Shown here: positions 17,296-27,069 of the stretch, piece after piece
Position numbering within the stretch: position 1 is the first letter of the stretch
Layout: each line of letters starts with the position of its first letter
Origin: Azospirillaceae bacterium
GTDB lineage: Bacteria; Pseudomonadota; Alphaproteobacteria; Azospirillales; Azospirillaceae
Direction of reading: 5' to 3'
DNA: 64,000 bases
NCBI GenBank assembly: GCA_031291675.1
Contig: JARLIO010000001.1
Span: 1-64,000 of the forward strand
Position numbers and translations under genes: made by a program
Notes under the pieces: model-generated
Told to the model about the DNA's origin: nothing
Databases searched by the model: none
Seen by the model: the letters and a program-made list of their open reading frames with translations, nothing else

Positions 17296-17999
17296 TGACG
17301 GAGCCGCTTCTGTCACTTCGGCAGTTGGACGCCGGTTACGGTGATTTCCAAGCCCTGTTCAACGTCTCTTTCGACATTGCCACCGGATCGGTCACGGCAC
17401 TGATCGGGGCGAATGGCGCGGGCAAGTCGACGCTGCTTCGGGCGATCGTTGGCCTCGTCAGGGCAAAGCCGCAGATGGTCCGGTATTGCGGCGAACCGAT
17501 CGGCGGGCTTTCTCCCGACCGGATCGCCCGGCGCGGTGTTGCGCTGGTACCGGAAGGACGCCGGCTGTTCCGGTCGTTGTCGGTGGAAGAAAACCTCGTC
17601 ATCGGCGGTGAGTGCGGCCGTCCGGGGCCATGGTCGCTGAAGGCTGTCTACAGCCTGTTCCCGGTCTTGCGCGAGCGTCGCCGAAATCCCGGCACCGCGC
17701 TGTCGGGCGGGCAGCAGCAGATGGTGGCGATCGGGCGGGCACTGATGTCCAACCCGGAACTGATCCTCTTTGACGAGATCTCGCTCGGTCTCGCCCCGGT
17801 CGTCATCAAGGATATTTACGCCGCGCTTCCCGCGATCATCGCCACGGGCGTTTCCGCGGTGATCGTCGAACAGGACGTCACGCGGGCCCTCGGCATCGCT
17901 CATCGTTTCGTCTGCCTGCAGGAGGGCAAGGTCTCGCTTCAAGGCGATCCCGCGGCCGTCGGCCGGCACGACATTACCGCCGCTTATTTCGGGATGTGA
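17295..17999 (+). CDS. liv-type ABC transporter ATP-binding protein (LivF-like)
   Basis: Second ATPase of the importer, 234 residues: Walker A GANGAGKSTLLRAI, signature ALSGGQQQMVAIGRAL, Walker B ELILFDEISLGLAP and H-loop IVEQDV. The phrase VPEGRRLFRSLSVEENL is typical of LivF. The ATG at 17295 overlaps the LivG stop and sits eight bases after GGGGAGG; a GTG three bases earlier is also possible. Confidence 0.92.
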   Translation: MTEPLLSLRQLDAGYGDFQALFNVSFDIATGSVTALIGANGAGKSTLLRAIVGLVRAKPQMVRYCGEPIGGLSPDRIARRGVALVPEGRRLFRSLSVEENLVIGGECGRPGPWSLKAVYSLFPVLRERRRNPGTALSGGQQQMVAIGRALMSNPELILFDEISLGLAPVVIKDIYAALPAIIATGVSAVIVEQDVTRALGIAHRFVCLQEGKVSLQGDPAAVGRHDITAAYFGM

Positions 18000-18003
18000 T
18001 GCC

Positions 18004-18867
18004 ATGGATTGGGTCAACGCAATCGCGCAGGGAATCCTGCTCGGCGGGCTCTACGCCCTCTTTGCCGCCGGACTGTCGCTGATCTTCGGCGTGATGCGGC
18101 TGGTGAATATCGCCCATGGCGATCTGATCGTCGCCGCCGCCTATCTCGCCCTGACCATCGTGCAAATCACGGGGCTGCATCCGTTTGCCGCCGCCATCAT
18201 CGTGGTGCCGCTGATGGCCTTGTTCGGCTACATCCTGCAGCGATTGCTGCTGAATCCGACGCTCGGCAAAGACTTTCTGTCGCCCCTGCTGGTTACCTTC
18301 GGCCTGTCGGTGATCCTGCAGAACGGGTTGCTCGCCGGCTTCACCGCCGACAGCCGCCGCCTGTCGGCCGGCGCGATCGAGACCGCCAGTTTTGACATCA
18401 TGCCCGGCCTGACGCTCGGCGCGTTGCCGCTGCTGATGTTCGTGGTTGCGGTCGCCGTCATCGCCGGGCTTGAGGTTATCTTCTCACGCACATCCCTGGG
18501 CCGCGCGTTCCGGGCGACGTCCGATGACGCCGAGATCGCCCAATTGATGGCGCTCGACCACCACCATGTCTATGGCCTCGCGATGGCGCTCTCGGCCGGG
18601 ATTGTCGCCATCGCCGGCATTTTCCTCGCCATTCGCACCAACTTCGATCCGGCGAGCGGCCCGGCGCGCCTGATCTTCGGCTTTGAGGCGGTGATCATCG
18701 GCGGGCTCGGCAATCTCTGGGGTACACTTGCCGGTGGCGTGGTCCTTGGGGTTTCGCAAACGCTCGGCGCGCAAATCTCGCCGGGATGGCAATTGCTTGC
18801 CGGGCATCTGGTCTTCTTTCTGGTCCTCGGTCTCCGGCCGCGCGGCCTCTTCCCAAGGATGGATTGA
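18004..18867 (+). CDS. liv-type ABC transporter permease (LivH-like)
   Basis: This 287-residue inner-membrane permease has about eight hydrophobic segments. The LivH N-terminus GILLGGLYALFAAGLSLIFG and the cytoplasmic coupling region LGRAFRATSDDAEIAQLMAL are present. It pairs with the LivM-like permease whose start follows two bases after its stop. Confidence 0.92.
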   Translation: MDWVNAIAQGILLGGLYALFAAGLSLIFGVMRLVNIAHGDLIVAAAYLALTIVQITGLHPFAAAIIVVPLMALFGYILQRLLLNPTLGKDFLSPLLVTFGLSVILQNGLLAGFTADSRRLSAGAIETASFDIMPGLTLGALPLLMFVVAVAVIAGLEVIFSRTSLGRAFRATSDDAEIAQLMALDHHHVYGLAMALSAGIVAIAGIFLAIRTNFDPASGPARLIFGFEAVIIGGLGNLWGTLAGGVVLGVSQTLGAQISPGWQLLAGHLVFFLVLGLRPRGLFPRMD

Positions 18868-18869
18868 CG

Positions 18870-19919
18870 ATGAGCAGCACCTCGATCGGCCTCGACATCA
18901 AGGGAACCGCCATGTCCAGCGCCTATGCCATTGAACGGAGCACGCCGACCAGCCGTGTTGCCGCGATCATGGCCCTGGTGCTCGTGGCCGGTCTGATCGC
19001 CGCGCCCTGGTGGGCCGGCCGTGCAAACCTGAGACTTTTGGGCGAGATCTATACCTTCGTGGCCCTGTCCAGCCTGTGGAATCTCCTGGCTGGCTATACC
19101 GGCCTTGTCTCGGTTGGCCAACAGGCCTTTGTCGGCCTTGGTGGCTACACGCTTTTCGGGCTGACGATCTTCACCGGGGTACCGCCGCTTGTCGCCGTCG
19201 CACTCGCCGGCGTGATCGGGGGAGCCGGCGCGCTCCTCTTGGCACCGCTGCTGTTCCGGCTTCAGGGCGCCTATTTCGCCATCGGCACCTGGGTCGCGGC
19301 AGAAGTGTTCCGTCTCAGCTTCGCCCAGGTCGCGGCACTCGGCGGTGGATCCGGCACGAGCCTGCCAACGGCAATCGTCGTTTCCATCGCTGCTGACCGG
19401 TCGCTGCGCGAGGGACTCATCTACTGGAGCGCGCTCGCCCTGACGCTTGTCGCGCTCGGCTTCGTGATCGCGCTGCTGCGCTCGCGCACGGGTCTGGCGC
19501 TGACCGCCATCCGCGACAGCGAGATCGCCTCGGAAAGCTGCGGGATCAACATCGCCTGGACCAAGATTCTGGTCTATGTCGCGACGGCGGCGATTTCGAC
19601 CATGGTCGGCGCCCTGATCTTCCTGCAGAAGCTCCGGATTTCGCCCGAAGCCGCGTTCAGCGTCAATGATTGGACGGCCTTCGTCATCTTTATCGTCGTC
19701 ATTGGCGGCATCGGCACGATCGAAGGACCCCTTGTTGGCACTCTGGTTTTCTTCGCTCTGCGTGAAACGCTCGCCAATCTCGGTACGACCTATCTGCTGA
19801 TTCTTGGCGCCGTCGCAATCGTCGTCATGTTGAAAGCGCCAAAGGGCCTCTGGGGCGTTGTCGCCGATCGTTTCGGGATTGCCCTCGTTCCCATCCGGCG
19901 TCAGGTCAAAACCCGCTGA
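18870..19919 (+). CDS. liv-type ABC transporter permease (LivM-like)
   Basis: A 349-residue permease with the conserved WNLLAGYTGLVSVGQQAFVG motif near residue 70 and the coupling helix TGLALTAIRDSEIASES. About nine membrane segments are visible, with a short cytoplasmic N-terminal lead. It completes a five-gene importer (binding protein, two ATPases, two permeases). The ATG at 18870 is chosen because it nearly abuts the LivH stop; an in-frame ATG at 18912 is also possible. A perfect hairpin follows the stop. Confidence 0.9.
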   Translation: MSSTSIGLDIKGTAMSSAYAIERSTPTSRVAAIMALVLVAGLIAAPWWAGRANLRLLGEIYTFVALSSLWNLLAGYTGLVSVGQQAFVGLGGYTLFGLTIFTGVPPLVAVALAGVIGGAGALLLAPLLFRLQGAYFAIGTWVAAEVFRLSFAQVAALGGGSGTSLPTAIVVSIAADRSLREGLIYWSALALTLVALGFVIALLRSRTGLALTAIRDSEIASESCGINIAWTKILVYVATAAISTMVGALIFLQKLRISPEAAFSVNDWTAFVIFIVVIGGIGTIEGPLVGTLVFFALRETLANLGTTYLLILGAVAIVVMLKAPKGLWGVVADRFGIALVPIRRQVKTR

Positions 19920-19935
19920 CGGACTCATACCCATC

Positions 19936-19961
19936 CGCTTTGATCGTGACCGATCAAAGCG
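19936..19961. terminator. perfect 11-bp hairpin after the transporter operon
   Basis: CGCTTTGATCG, a TGAC loop and CGATCAAAGCG form a perfect inverted repeat 17 bp after the LivM stop and 88 bp before the SDR start. With no T-tract it could be a weak terminator, an RNA-processing or stability element, or an operator for a dimeric regulator in front of the SDR gene. Confidence 0.6.
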
Positions 19962-20048
19962 CAGCCTCAGGCGCCGTCGCGACCGTAGCAGCCCGTCATG
20001 AGTCAAGATCATGGCGGGCTGGCATTAAACCGTAGACAAGGAGTTACC

Positions 20049-20819
20049 ATGCAAAAACGGGCTGTTGTTACGGGGGCGGCCTCCGGGATCGGCTTGGCCA
20101 CGGCAAAGCTGCTTCAGCAGGAAGGCTGGCATGTCATCGGTCTCGACCGTCATGCGCCGGAGACCGGGGTTGACGACTATGTTCCTGTTGACCTGGCCGA
20201 TATCGCCTCGATTGAAGCCGCCATTGATGCCCTTGATGGCCAAATCGATGCTCTCTGCAACGTCGCGGGCCTGCCGCCAACCGCCGGCGCCGTTCCAACG
20301 ATGCAGGTCAACTTTTTCGGACTGAGGCATTTGACCGAGCGCTTGTTGCCAAAACTGGCGGACCGGGCTTCGATTGTCAACGTCGCCTCACTGGCCGGTG
20401 CCGGCTGGCCACAGGCCATCGACCGGGCGGTCAGACTGATCAGCACGGGCACTCTCGCCAATGCGCCAGCCGTTCTTTCCGCCGAAGGCGTGACCGACGA
20501 AAATTGCTATTTCGTCAGCAAAGAGTGCGTCATTTTGTGGACGCTGCAAAGCTGGAATCGTTGGCGCGATCGCGGCATTCGCATGAATGCCGTCAGTCCG
20601 GGGCCGGTCATGACCCCGATCCACAAGGACTTTCTCGCCACACTCGGCGAGCGCGCCGAAAAAGACCGGGAGCGAAGCGAGCGCCCCGCCAAACCTTCCG
20701 AGATCGCGCCGGCAATTGTGTTTCTCTGCCGCGAGGAGAGCCGCTGGATCCGGGCGACCAACCTGGCTTCGGATGATGGGCTGTTCGCGGCCGCGCTGCA
20801 GGATGAATTTGGCTTTTGA
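20049..20819 (+). CDS. short-chain dehydrogenase, coniferyl-alcohol-dehydrogenase-like
   Basis: This 256-residue classical SDR has the cofactor motif VTGAASGIGLATA at residue 6, the NVAG motif, the catalytic Ser region NVASLAGAG and YFVSKE carrying the Tyr-Lys pair. The long insert between Ser and Tyr resembles the CalA/3-alpha-hydroxysteroid dehydrogenase group, which oxidises coniferyl alcohol or steroid hydroxyls with NAD+. AAGGAG lies just before the ATG at 20049. Aromatic alcohol oxidation is favoured by context only. Confidence 0.83.
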   Translation: MQKRAVVTGAASGIGLATAKLLQQEGWHVIGLDRHAPETGVDDYVPVDLADIASIEAAIDALDGQIDALCNVAGLPPTAGAVPTMQVNFFGLRHLTERLLPKLADRASIVNVASLAGAGWPQAIDRAVRLISTGTLANAPAVLSAEGVTDENCYFVSKECVILWTLQSWNRWRDRGIRMNAVSPGPVMTPIHKDFLATLGERAEKDRERSERPAKPSEIAPAIVFLCREESRWIRATNLASDDGLFAAALQDEFGF

Positions 20820-20902
20820 CGCCACGCCGCCCCCTTCGTCGCACTTGACCCGTTAGATCCGACGAACTAAAGCTTTGGTTTATTGAACGAGTGAGAGTCG
20901 GT

Positions 20903-21640
20903 ATGGCTGGACTTGAGCGTTACGTGCGGATCTTGCGTCTATTCGATAAAGGATACGGTGAATGGACAATACAGGCAATGTCGGAAGCACTTGGTATTCC
21001 GGCCAGTACGACGTATCGCCTCGTTCGGGAATTGGTGGCACAGAGGTTTCTCGATGCGTCGACTGAGGCAAACTACCGGCTTGGCGCGGCGTTCATTGAA
21101 TTTGATCGCCGGGTCCGGATCACGGATCCGCTCATCGGATTGGGCTTGCCTTTTTTGCAGGATCTCCTTGCCGTCGCAGCCATTCCGGCTTCAGCCGTGC
21201 TCGCCCGGCTCTATGGCAGCGAGGTGATATGCGTCGCCGACGCAAAATCCGCTCAGTCGCAGATCCTGTCCAGCTATGAGCGTGGGCGGCCGATGCCGCT
21301 GCTGCGCGGCGCGACATCGAAAGCCGTCCTGGCTCAACTGCCGACGCGCCAGTTGAACAAGATTCTGGCGGCAGTCGACGCCGGTGCCGCGCCCAGGATC
21401 CCGGACTCCCTGAAGCGGGATCTCGCCGAGATCCGGCAGCGCGGCTACTCTGTCACACATGGCGAAGTCGACCAGGGCCTGGTCGGCCTGGCAGCGCCGG
21501 TCAACTTCGAAGACAGCGCGATCGTGGCAAGCATGAGCCTCATCGTCCGCGCCGACCATCTCACGCCTGACATCGAACGGCGGATCATCGTAAATCTTGT
21601 CACGGCAACAAAAGTCCTATCCGAGCAGCGGAAGGGCTGA
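20903..21640 (+). CDS. IclR-family transcriptional regulator
   Basis: A 245-residue protein with an N-terminal winged helix (MSEALGIPASTTYRLVREL) and a C-terminal GAF-like IclR effector domain (ASAVLARLYGSEVICV, then GYSVTHGEVDQGLVGLAAPV). IclR proteins commonly control aromatic catabolic genes, and this one sits last in the aromatic unit on the same strand, so it is the natural candidate regulator of 10-20 kb. ATG at 20903 (MAGLERYVRIL) is preferred to the GTG at 20891. Its last 24 bases overlap the end of the convergent amidase gene. Confidence 0.88.
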   Translation: MAGLERYVRILRLFDKGYGEWTIQAMSEALGIPASTTYRLVRELVAQRFLDASTEANYRLGAAFIEFDRRVRITDPLIGLGLPFLQDLLAVAAIPASAVLARLYGSEVICVADAKSAQSQILSSYERGRPMPLLRGATSKAVLAQLPTRQLNKILAAVDAGAAPRIPDSLKRDLAEIRQRGYSVTHGEVDQGLVGLAAPVNFEDSAIVASMSLIVRADHLTPDIERRIIVNLVTATKVLSEQRKG

Positions 21641-23161
21641 GGGTCCGCATTCAACCCGTCTTCGCCGATCGGCTGCCGCGGCGCCGGAAGGGTGCGCGCT
21701 GCCCGGCTTGCCCCGGGTTTGTGATGGGCGCCAAAGCGCCGTCAACGGACGCCGGTATGACCAGGCCGCGGACCGCTCCAACTGCCCCGCCAACCGGAAT
21801 AGGAGGTCCTCCCGGCCGATGGCGGCGCCGAAATGGACGCCGATCGGCAGGCCACTGGCCGTCCAGGCCAAGGGTACCGACATCGCCGGGGCGCCCGACA
21901 TGTTGTAGACCGCGGTGAAGGGACGTTCGGCTTGCAACATGGCGTCGTACGTCGCGAAATCGGCGGTGCCCATCGCCAGGCTGCCGACCGGCAACGGCGG
22001 ATTCGTGAGCACGGGCGTCAGCGCGACATCCCATTGTGTGAAGAAGGCTCCCACCCGTCGACCGAAGCTGTGGGCCCACTGCACGGCGCGGGTGAAATCC
22101 TCGGCGCTCGCCGACCCCGCCCGTTCGAGGATGGCGCGGGTGGCAGGCTCGAGGTCATCCGGCCCCGGTTGGCGACCCAGGACCTGAGCCCGCGCGCTCA
22201 CCGCAACGGCGACGTTGGCCCCGGCAATCAGCCAGTAGTGGCGATAGAACGCCTCAAGATCGACCTCGATGGCCGCCACCTCGACCACATGGCCGAGGCT
22301 CTCCAGCAACTGACCGGCCGCCTCGACCGCCGCGCGAACCTCTCGATGGACCGGACCCCCGTGTGGCGCCGTCGTGCTGAGGGCGATGCGCAACGAGGGC
22401 GGATCGCGGCCGACCTGCGGCAGGAACGGCCCGCCAGCGCCGGGCGCGGCATAAGGGTCGCCTGGCGCCGGGCCTGCGGTGGCATCCAACATCGCCGCAC
22501 TGTCGCGCACGGAACGGGTGACCACGTGGGGCACCGCCAGCCCGTTCCAGGCCTCGCCGGCGAACGGCCCTGCCGGCAATCGCCCCCGGGACGGTTTCAA
22601 TCCGAACAGGCCGCAGTGGGCGGCCGGCATGCGGATCGAGCCGCCGCCGTCGGTGGCATGCGCCAGCGGCACGATGCCGGCCGCGACCGCAGCCGCCGAG
22701 CCTCCCGACGAACCACCGGTCTGGCGCGACGGATCCCACGGGTTGCGGCATGGTCCATAAACCCTCGTTTCGGTGACCGGGCCGAGGCCGAGTTCGGTCG
22801 ACGCGGTGCGACCGATCACCACCAGCCCTGCCGCCTGCTGGCGTTCCGCGAGAGTGCTGTCGAAATTTGGGACGTATCCCTTGAAGAAGGCGCTGCCGCT
22901 GGTCTGCGTCAGCCCGGCGATCGGCAGGCTGAGGTCCTTGACGAGGAATGGTACGCCGGCGAAGGGGCCGGTGCCGACACCGTCGCGCAACCGGGCGCGG
23001 GCGAAAGCCTCGGCGCGGAGGACGACGGCGTTGATCGTCGGATCGACGGCGTCGAGCCGGGCAAGCGCGGCATCAAGCGCCTCTTCGGGCGAAACCTCGC
23101 CTGCGGCGATCGCTTGCGCCAGACCGATCCCGTCGAAGGTCAGATAGTCGTCCTCGGTCAT
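21617..23161 (-). CDS. amidase, amidase-signature family
   Basis: This 514-residue amidase-signature enzyme shows the complete Ser-cisSer-Lys triad: Lys75 in LVKDLSLP, cis-Ser in [15 protein letters not shown] and the nucleophile Ser in [11 protein letters not shown]. It hydrolyses a carboxamide; the N-terminal part resembles AtzF/Glu-tRNA amidotransferase-A-like amidases. It is the last gene of the minus-strand amine-transport operon, 83 bp after the binding protein, so its substrate is probably an amide derived from the imported compound, for example an acylated polyamine or omega-amide (inference). Confidence 0.88.
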   Translation of the reverse strand: MTEDDYLTFDGIGLAQAIAAGEVSPEEALDAALARLDAVDPTINAVVLRAEAFARARLRDGVGTGPFAGVPFLVKDLSLPIAGLTQTSGSAFFKGYVPNFDSTLAERQQAAGLVVIGRTASTELGLGPVTETRVYGPCRNPWDPSRQTGGSSGGSAAAVAAGIVPLAHATDGGGSIRMPAAHCGLFGLKPSRGRLPAGPFAGEAWNGLAVPHVVTRSVRDSAAMLDATAGPAPGDPYAAPGAGGPFLPQVGRDPPSLRIALSTTAPHGGPVHREVRAAVEAAGQLLESLGHVVEVAAIEVDLEAFYRHYWLIAGANVAVAVSARAQVLGRQPGPDDLEPATRAILERAGSASAEDFTRAVQWAHSFGRRVGAFFTQWDVALTPVLTNPPLPVGSLAMGTADFATYDAMLQAERPFTAVYNMSGAPAMSVPLAWTASGLPIGVHFGAAIGREDLLFRLAGQLERSAAWSYRRPLTALWRPSQTRGKPGSAHPSGAAAADRRRRVECGPSALPLLG

Positions 23162-23244
23162 CGTTCGGCTCGCGGGTGTTGCGGTGCGCACCGCAGAGGC
23201 GGCGGGACCGGGGAAAGGATATCGTCGCGACGATGGTCTTCGCC

Positions 23245-24291
23245 TCAGCGGCGCAGGCGGGTCCACACGCCGTCGCGCAACTCGCGTGCTTTGACCGAGC
23301 AGTCCTTCACCGGTCGCAGCCGATCGCGAAACGCCGCTGGCGGGTTGATCGCCGGGTCATCCCGCAGGTCCGCCTTCATGAAGGCGTCGGCCCCCGTGAT
23401 GGCATTGTTGTAGCCGCTGAAGTTTGAGGCTTCGGCCGCGTTCCTGGGGTCCATCATCCAATTGAGAAAGATCTTGGCGTTCTCGACGTCGGGCGCGTCC
23501 TTCGGAACCGCGAAATTGTCGCCCCACAGATTCAGCCCTTCGGTCGGGTAGACGAAGACGGCGGTCGACAGTTTTGCCCGCGCCCGGTGCGAGGCGCCGT
23601 TCCACTGCTGATGCATCGCGACCTCGCCGGCCGCAACCCGGTCGATCGTGCCGGTCGAGGAGTAGATCTTGACGGACGGCTTTTGCTTTTCAAGCAGTTC
23701 GAGGATCTTCTGGGCATCGGCCGGGCTCTCGGTGCAGGTGTCGAGGCCGAGATAAAGCGCGGCGGCGGAAATCATCTCGCCCTGGTCGTTGAGCGCGGCG
23801 ATCTTGCCGGAAAGTTCCGGCCGCGGCTCGAAGAACTCTTTCCAGCTCTCGGTGAGTTTGCCGCCGGGGACCTTGGCGGAATCATAGGTGAAGCCGGTCG
23901 AGCCCCACAGATAGGGGACCGAATAGTCCCGGTTCGGATCGGCCGCCGGCCTGTCGTGGGGCGCGGCGACATTCTTGAAGTTCGGCAGTTTCGACGCCTC
24001 GACCTTGGTCAGCATGTCGGCGTGGATCATGGTGGCAAGCACCGAATTGCTTGGCACGACGATGTCGTAGCCACCGCCGCCGGCCTGCAGCTTGGCCAGC
24101 ATGGCGTCATTGCTGTCGTAGACGTCGACGCTTACCTTGATGCCGGTCTCCGCCTCGAACCGCTTGAGGAGATCGGCCGGAACATAGTTGGCCCAGCTAT
24201 ACAGCAGCAACTGCCTGGACTGGGCGAAGACGGTGGCTGGTGCCAAGGCGATCGTCAGGACCGCGGCGGCGAGAAAGAGACGGGTCTTCAC
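23245..24291 (-). CDS. spermidine/putrescine-type ABC transporter substrate-binding protein (PotD/PotF-like)
   Basis: A 348-residue periplasmic protein with a Sec signal peptide (MKTRLFLAAAVLTIALAPATVFA). The PotD-type start LLLYSWANYVPADLLKRFEAE is followed by YDIVVPSNSVLATMI. Acidic and aromatic residues typical of polyamine pockets are present (YLWGSTGFTYD, GDNFAVP), but the specificity is not certain. It overlaps the PotC-like stop by four bases (ATGA). Confidence 0.88.
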   Translation of the reverse strand: MKTRLFLAAAVLTIALAPATVFAQSRQLLLYSWANYVPADLLKRFEAETGIKVSVDVYDSNDAMLAKLQAGGGGYDIVVPSNSVLATMIHADMLTKVEASKLPNFKNVAAPHDRPAADPNRDYSVPYLWGSTGFTYDSAKVPGGKLTESWKEFFEPRPELSGKIAALNDQGEMISAAALYLGLDTCTESPADAQKILELLEKQKPSVKIYSSTGTIDRVAAGEVAMHQQWNGASHRARAKLSTAVFVYPTEGLNLWGDNFAVPKDAPDVENAKIFLNWMMDPRNAAEASNFSGYNNAITGADAFMKADLRDDPAINPPAAFRDRLRPVKDCSVKARELRDGVWTRLRR

Positions 24292-25103
24292 GATTCAATT
24301 CCTCCGTTCTGATCGGTTTCGGGCCGTTGGCCTAACAGAAAGGCGACGGTGATGACGGCGATCGTGACGAAGAGGAGGATCGCCGTGAGCGCGTTGACCT
24401 CGGGGGTGACGCCAACACGGATCATGCCGTAGATGTAGACGGGCAGGGTGGTGGCTCCGGGGCCGGCGACGAAATAGGTGATGACGAAGTCGCCGAGCGA
24501 GCTGATGAAGGCCAGCAGAGCGCCGGCGAGGACGCCGGGGGCGAGCAGTGGCAGTTCGATCCGCATGAAGCGCTGCCAAGGGGAGGCGTAAAGATCGCTC
24601 GCCGCCTCCATCAGCGCGGGGTCGAGTGCCGCGAGCCGTGACCGGATCGGGTAATAGGCGAAGGGAATGCAGAACACCGTATGAGCGATGATCACCGAGG
24701 TCAGCCCAAGCGGGAAACCGACGATGACGAAGGTCAGGAGCAGCGCCACCGCCGTGACGATCTCGGGGACGAGCAGCGGCAGGGCGAGCAGGCCTTCGGC
24801 GAGCGTGCGTTCCCATCGGCCGGCTCCCGCCAGGCCGAGGGCGGCGGCGAGCGACGCCGCGGTTCCGGCAAGCGAGGCGGTGCCGGCCACGATGAGTGAA
24901 TTCCGGGTCGCGCGCAGGATGTCGTCATTGGCGACGACGACGCCGTACCATTTCGGCGAGAAGCCGCCCCAGATGGTGGTCAGGTCGTTGGCGTTGAACG
25001 ACAGCGCCACCAGCGTCACGATCGGAAGATAGAGGAAGGCGAAGGTGAGCGCGGCGACGACGCCGGCGCCCGTCATCAGCCGTGGCGCACGCTCTCGTTT
25101 CAT
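24288..25103 (-). CDS. ABC transporter permease (PotC-like)
   Basis: This 271-residue inner-membrane permease has six predicted segments and the PotC pattern LPIVTLVALSFNAND near the N-terminus. The EAA coupling loop ALMEAASDLYASPWQRFMRI comes late in the protein. It overlaps the PotB-like gene by four bases and the binding-protein gene by four, so all are translationally coupled. Confidence 0.9.
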   Translation of the reverse strand: MKRERAPRLMTGAGVVAALTFAFLYLPIVTLVALSFNANDLTTIWGGFSPKWYGVVVANDDILRATRNSLIVAGTASLAGTAASLAAALGLAGAGRWERTLAEGLLALPLLVPEIVTAVALLLTFVIVGFPLGLTSVIIAHTVFCIPFAYYPIRSRLAALDPALMEAASDLYASPWQRFMRIELPLLAPGVLAGALLAFISSLGDFVITYFVAGPGATTLPVYIYGMIRVGVTPEVNALTAILLFVTIAVITVAFLLGQRPETDQNGGIES

Positions 25104-25984
25104 GGCGTCCGTCTCGTCCGGCGCTGGAGGCGGGAGAGGAGCGCCAGCGACAACAAGAGCACCCCGACGAGCACGAGCGCGAGCGCCGCGCCGAACGGCC
25201 AATTGCGCGAGGCGCCGAACTGCGCCTCGATCAGATTGCCGATCATCAGCGACTTGCCGCCGCCGAGCAGTTCCGGGCTGACATAGGCACCGAGGCAGGG
25301 CACGAAGACAAGGACGACGCCGGCGGCGATGCCGGGCGCGGCGAGCGGGATGACCACCCGGGTGAGGACCCTCAAGCGGTCGGCGCCGAGATCGAAGGCC
25401 GCTTCGATCAGGCGCGGATCGATGCGTTGCAGCGCGACATAGACCGGCAGGATCATGAACGGCAGGAAGGAATAGGTCAGCCCGATGCCGGTGGCGACCG
25501 GCGTGTAGAGAATGTCCAGCGGTCCGCGTGTCAGCCCGGTTCCTTGCAGGAAGCGGTCGAGTTGACCGCCGTTCCTGAGGATCAGGATCCAGGCGAAGTT
25601 GCGGACGAGCAGGTTGGTCCAGAACGGCAAGGTGACCAGAAACAGCATCATCGTCGCGCGCCGCGGCGCCAGCGTCGTCATGTAGAGCGCGGTCGGCAGG
25701 CCAACGGCGAGCGTCAGCGCCGAGGTGATGGCCGCAAGCTCGAACGAGCGCGCGAAGATCGAAATATAGTCCCCATTGAAGACGAGATTGCCGAGGAGGT
25801 CGTGCTCCATCAGCAGCTTCTCGTAGGCGACGCCGGTCAGCTTCCCCCATGCGACCCCGCCGAAGGCGCCGCGTTCGAGCACCGACACATAGGCCATCAA
25901 GACCAGCGGCGCGATCATGAACACCGCCAGGAACACCATCGTCGGCGCCGTCTGGACAATCTTGTGCGTCCGCTGTCCGATCAT
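25100..25984 (-). CDS. ABC transporter permease (PotB-like)
   Basis: A 294-residue permease with six membrane segments. TLPFWTNLLVRNFAW is the conserved PotB/PotH phrase and RLIEAAFDLGADRLRVLTRV the EAA coupling loop. It forms the heterodimeric channel with the PotC-like protein. The start overlaps the end of the ATPase gene by four bases. Confidence 0.9.
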   Translation of the reverse strand: MIGQRTHKIVQTAPTMVFLAVFMIAPLVLMAYVSVLERGAFGGVAWGKLTGVAYEKLLMEHDLLGNLVFNGDYISIFARSFELAAITSALTLAVGLPTALYMTTLAPRRATMMLFLVTLPFWTNLLVRNFAWILILRNGGQLDRFLQGTGLTRGPLDILYTPVATGIGLTYSFLPFMILPVYVALQRIDPRLIEAAFDLGADRLRVLTRVVIPLAAPGIAAGVVLVFVPCLGAYVSPELLGGGKSLMIGNLIEAQFGASRNWPFGAALALVLVGVLLLSLALLSRLQRRTRRTP

Positions 25985-27069
25985 GGCCGGTAGACCCTCA
26001 CGGCATCCGGCGGGACGATGAGCTCGACGGTGTCGCCGACCGCAGCATCGCCCGCCGCAGCGCCCGACAGGCGAGCCCTGAGCCGGGTGCCGTCGGCGAG
26101 CGCGCCGTGCAGCATCAGGTCGCTGCCACTATAGGCGAGCGCATCGACGCGCAAAGCGATGACCCCGACGTCGCATGGCGCGGCGTTGAGCGGCCCGAGG
26201 CCGATTCGCTCCGGCCGCACCATCAGCATCGCCGGCTCGCCGACCCCGATCGTGCCGGCGTCGTTGGCGACAACCAGGGCGTCGCTGCCGGTGAGGCGGA
26301 AACGACCCTGCGGCCCTTTCCTGTCGACGAGAACGGCCGGCATCAGGTTGGCCTCGCCGATGAAGTCAGCGACGAAAAGATCGGCGGGCCGGTCATAGAT
26401 CTCGGCCGGACCGCCAACCTGCATGACCGCGCCGCCCCGCATCACCGCGATGCGGTTCGACATCGTCAGCGCCTCCTCCTGGTCGTGGGTGACGAAGACG
26501 AAGGTGATGCCGGTCTCCGCCTGCAGCCGTTTCAACTCGATCTGCATGTCGCGCCGCAGTTTGAGATCAAGCGCCGACAAGGGCTCGTCGAGAAGCAGCA
26601 CCTTCGGTGCCGACGCGAGGGCGCGACCGAGCGCGACGCGCTGTTGCTGTCCGCCTGAAAGCTGGTTTGGCCGACGGTCGCCTAGCCCTTCGAGGCGCAA
26701 GAGCCGCATCACCTCGGCGACACGGGCGCGGATGGCGTCGCGCGGCCGGCCGAGCATCTCGAGCGCGAAGGCGATGTTGGCCGCCACGCTCATGTGGGGA
26801 AACAGCGCGTAGCTCTGGAAGACGGTGTTGACCGACCGTTTGTTCGGCGGGGTCGTTCCCATCGCCACCCCGCCGAGGCGGAGCTCGCCGGCGTCGGGGG
26901 TCTCGAAGCCGGCGATAATCCGCAGCAGCGTGGTCTTGCCGCAGCCGGACGGACCGAGCAGCGTGAAGAATTCGTTCTCGGCGATGTCGAGCGAAACCCC
27001 GGCGAGGGCCGGGTGCTCGGCGCCCGGGAACGTTTTGCGCACCGCCGAGATGCCAATCGCCGCCGTCAT
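25981..27069 (-). CDS. ABC transporter ATP-binding protein (PotA-like)
   Basis: This 362-residue ATPase has Walker A GPSGCGKTTLLRII, Q-loop FQSYALFPHM, signature LSGGQQQRVALGRAL, Walker B LLLDEPLSALD and H-loop VTHDQEEAL. A C-terminal TOBE/OB-fold regulatory domain, from about residue 240, is characteristic of PotA/PotG. The ATG at 27069 overlaps the oxidoreductase stop (ATGA). The much longer upstream open frame is a shadow of that gene. Confidence 0.92.
   Translation of the reverse strand: MTAAIGISAVRKTFPGAEHPALAGVSLDIAENEFFTLLGPSGCGKTTLLRIIAGFETPDAGELRLGGVAMGTTPPNKRSVNTVFQSYALFPHMSVAANIAFALEMLGRPRDAIRARVAEVMRLLRLEGLGDRRPNQLSGGQQQRVALGRALASAPKVLLLDEPLSALDLKLRRDMQIELKRLQAETGITFVFVTHDQEEALTMSNRIAVMRGGAVMQVGGPAEIYDRPADLFVADFIGEANLMPAVLVDRKGPQGRFRLTGSDALVVANDAGTIGVGEPAMLMVRPERIGLGPLNAAPCDVGVIALRVDALAYSGSDLMLHGALADGTRLRARLSGAAAGDAAVGDTVELIVPPDAVRVYRP

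Noticed and set aside
21833-23413. 526-residue open frame antisense to the amidase
   Set aside because: The amidase has a complete catalytic triad; the opposite frame is an Arg/Gly-rich shadow.
24288-25850. Extended 520-residue form of the PotC-like permease
   Set aside because: The N-terminal half is a shadow of the PotB-like gene; the true start is the ATG at 25103.
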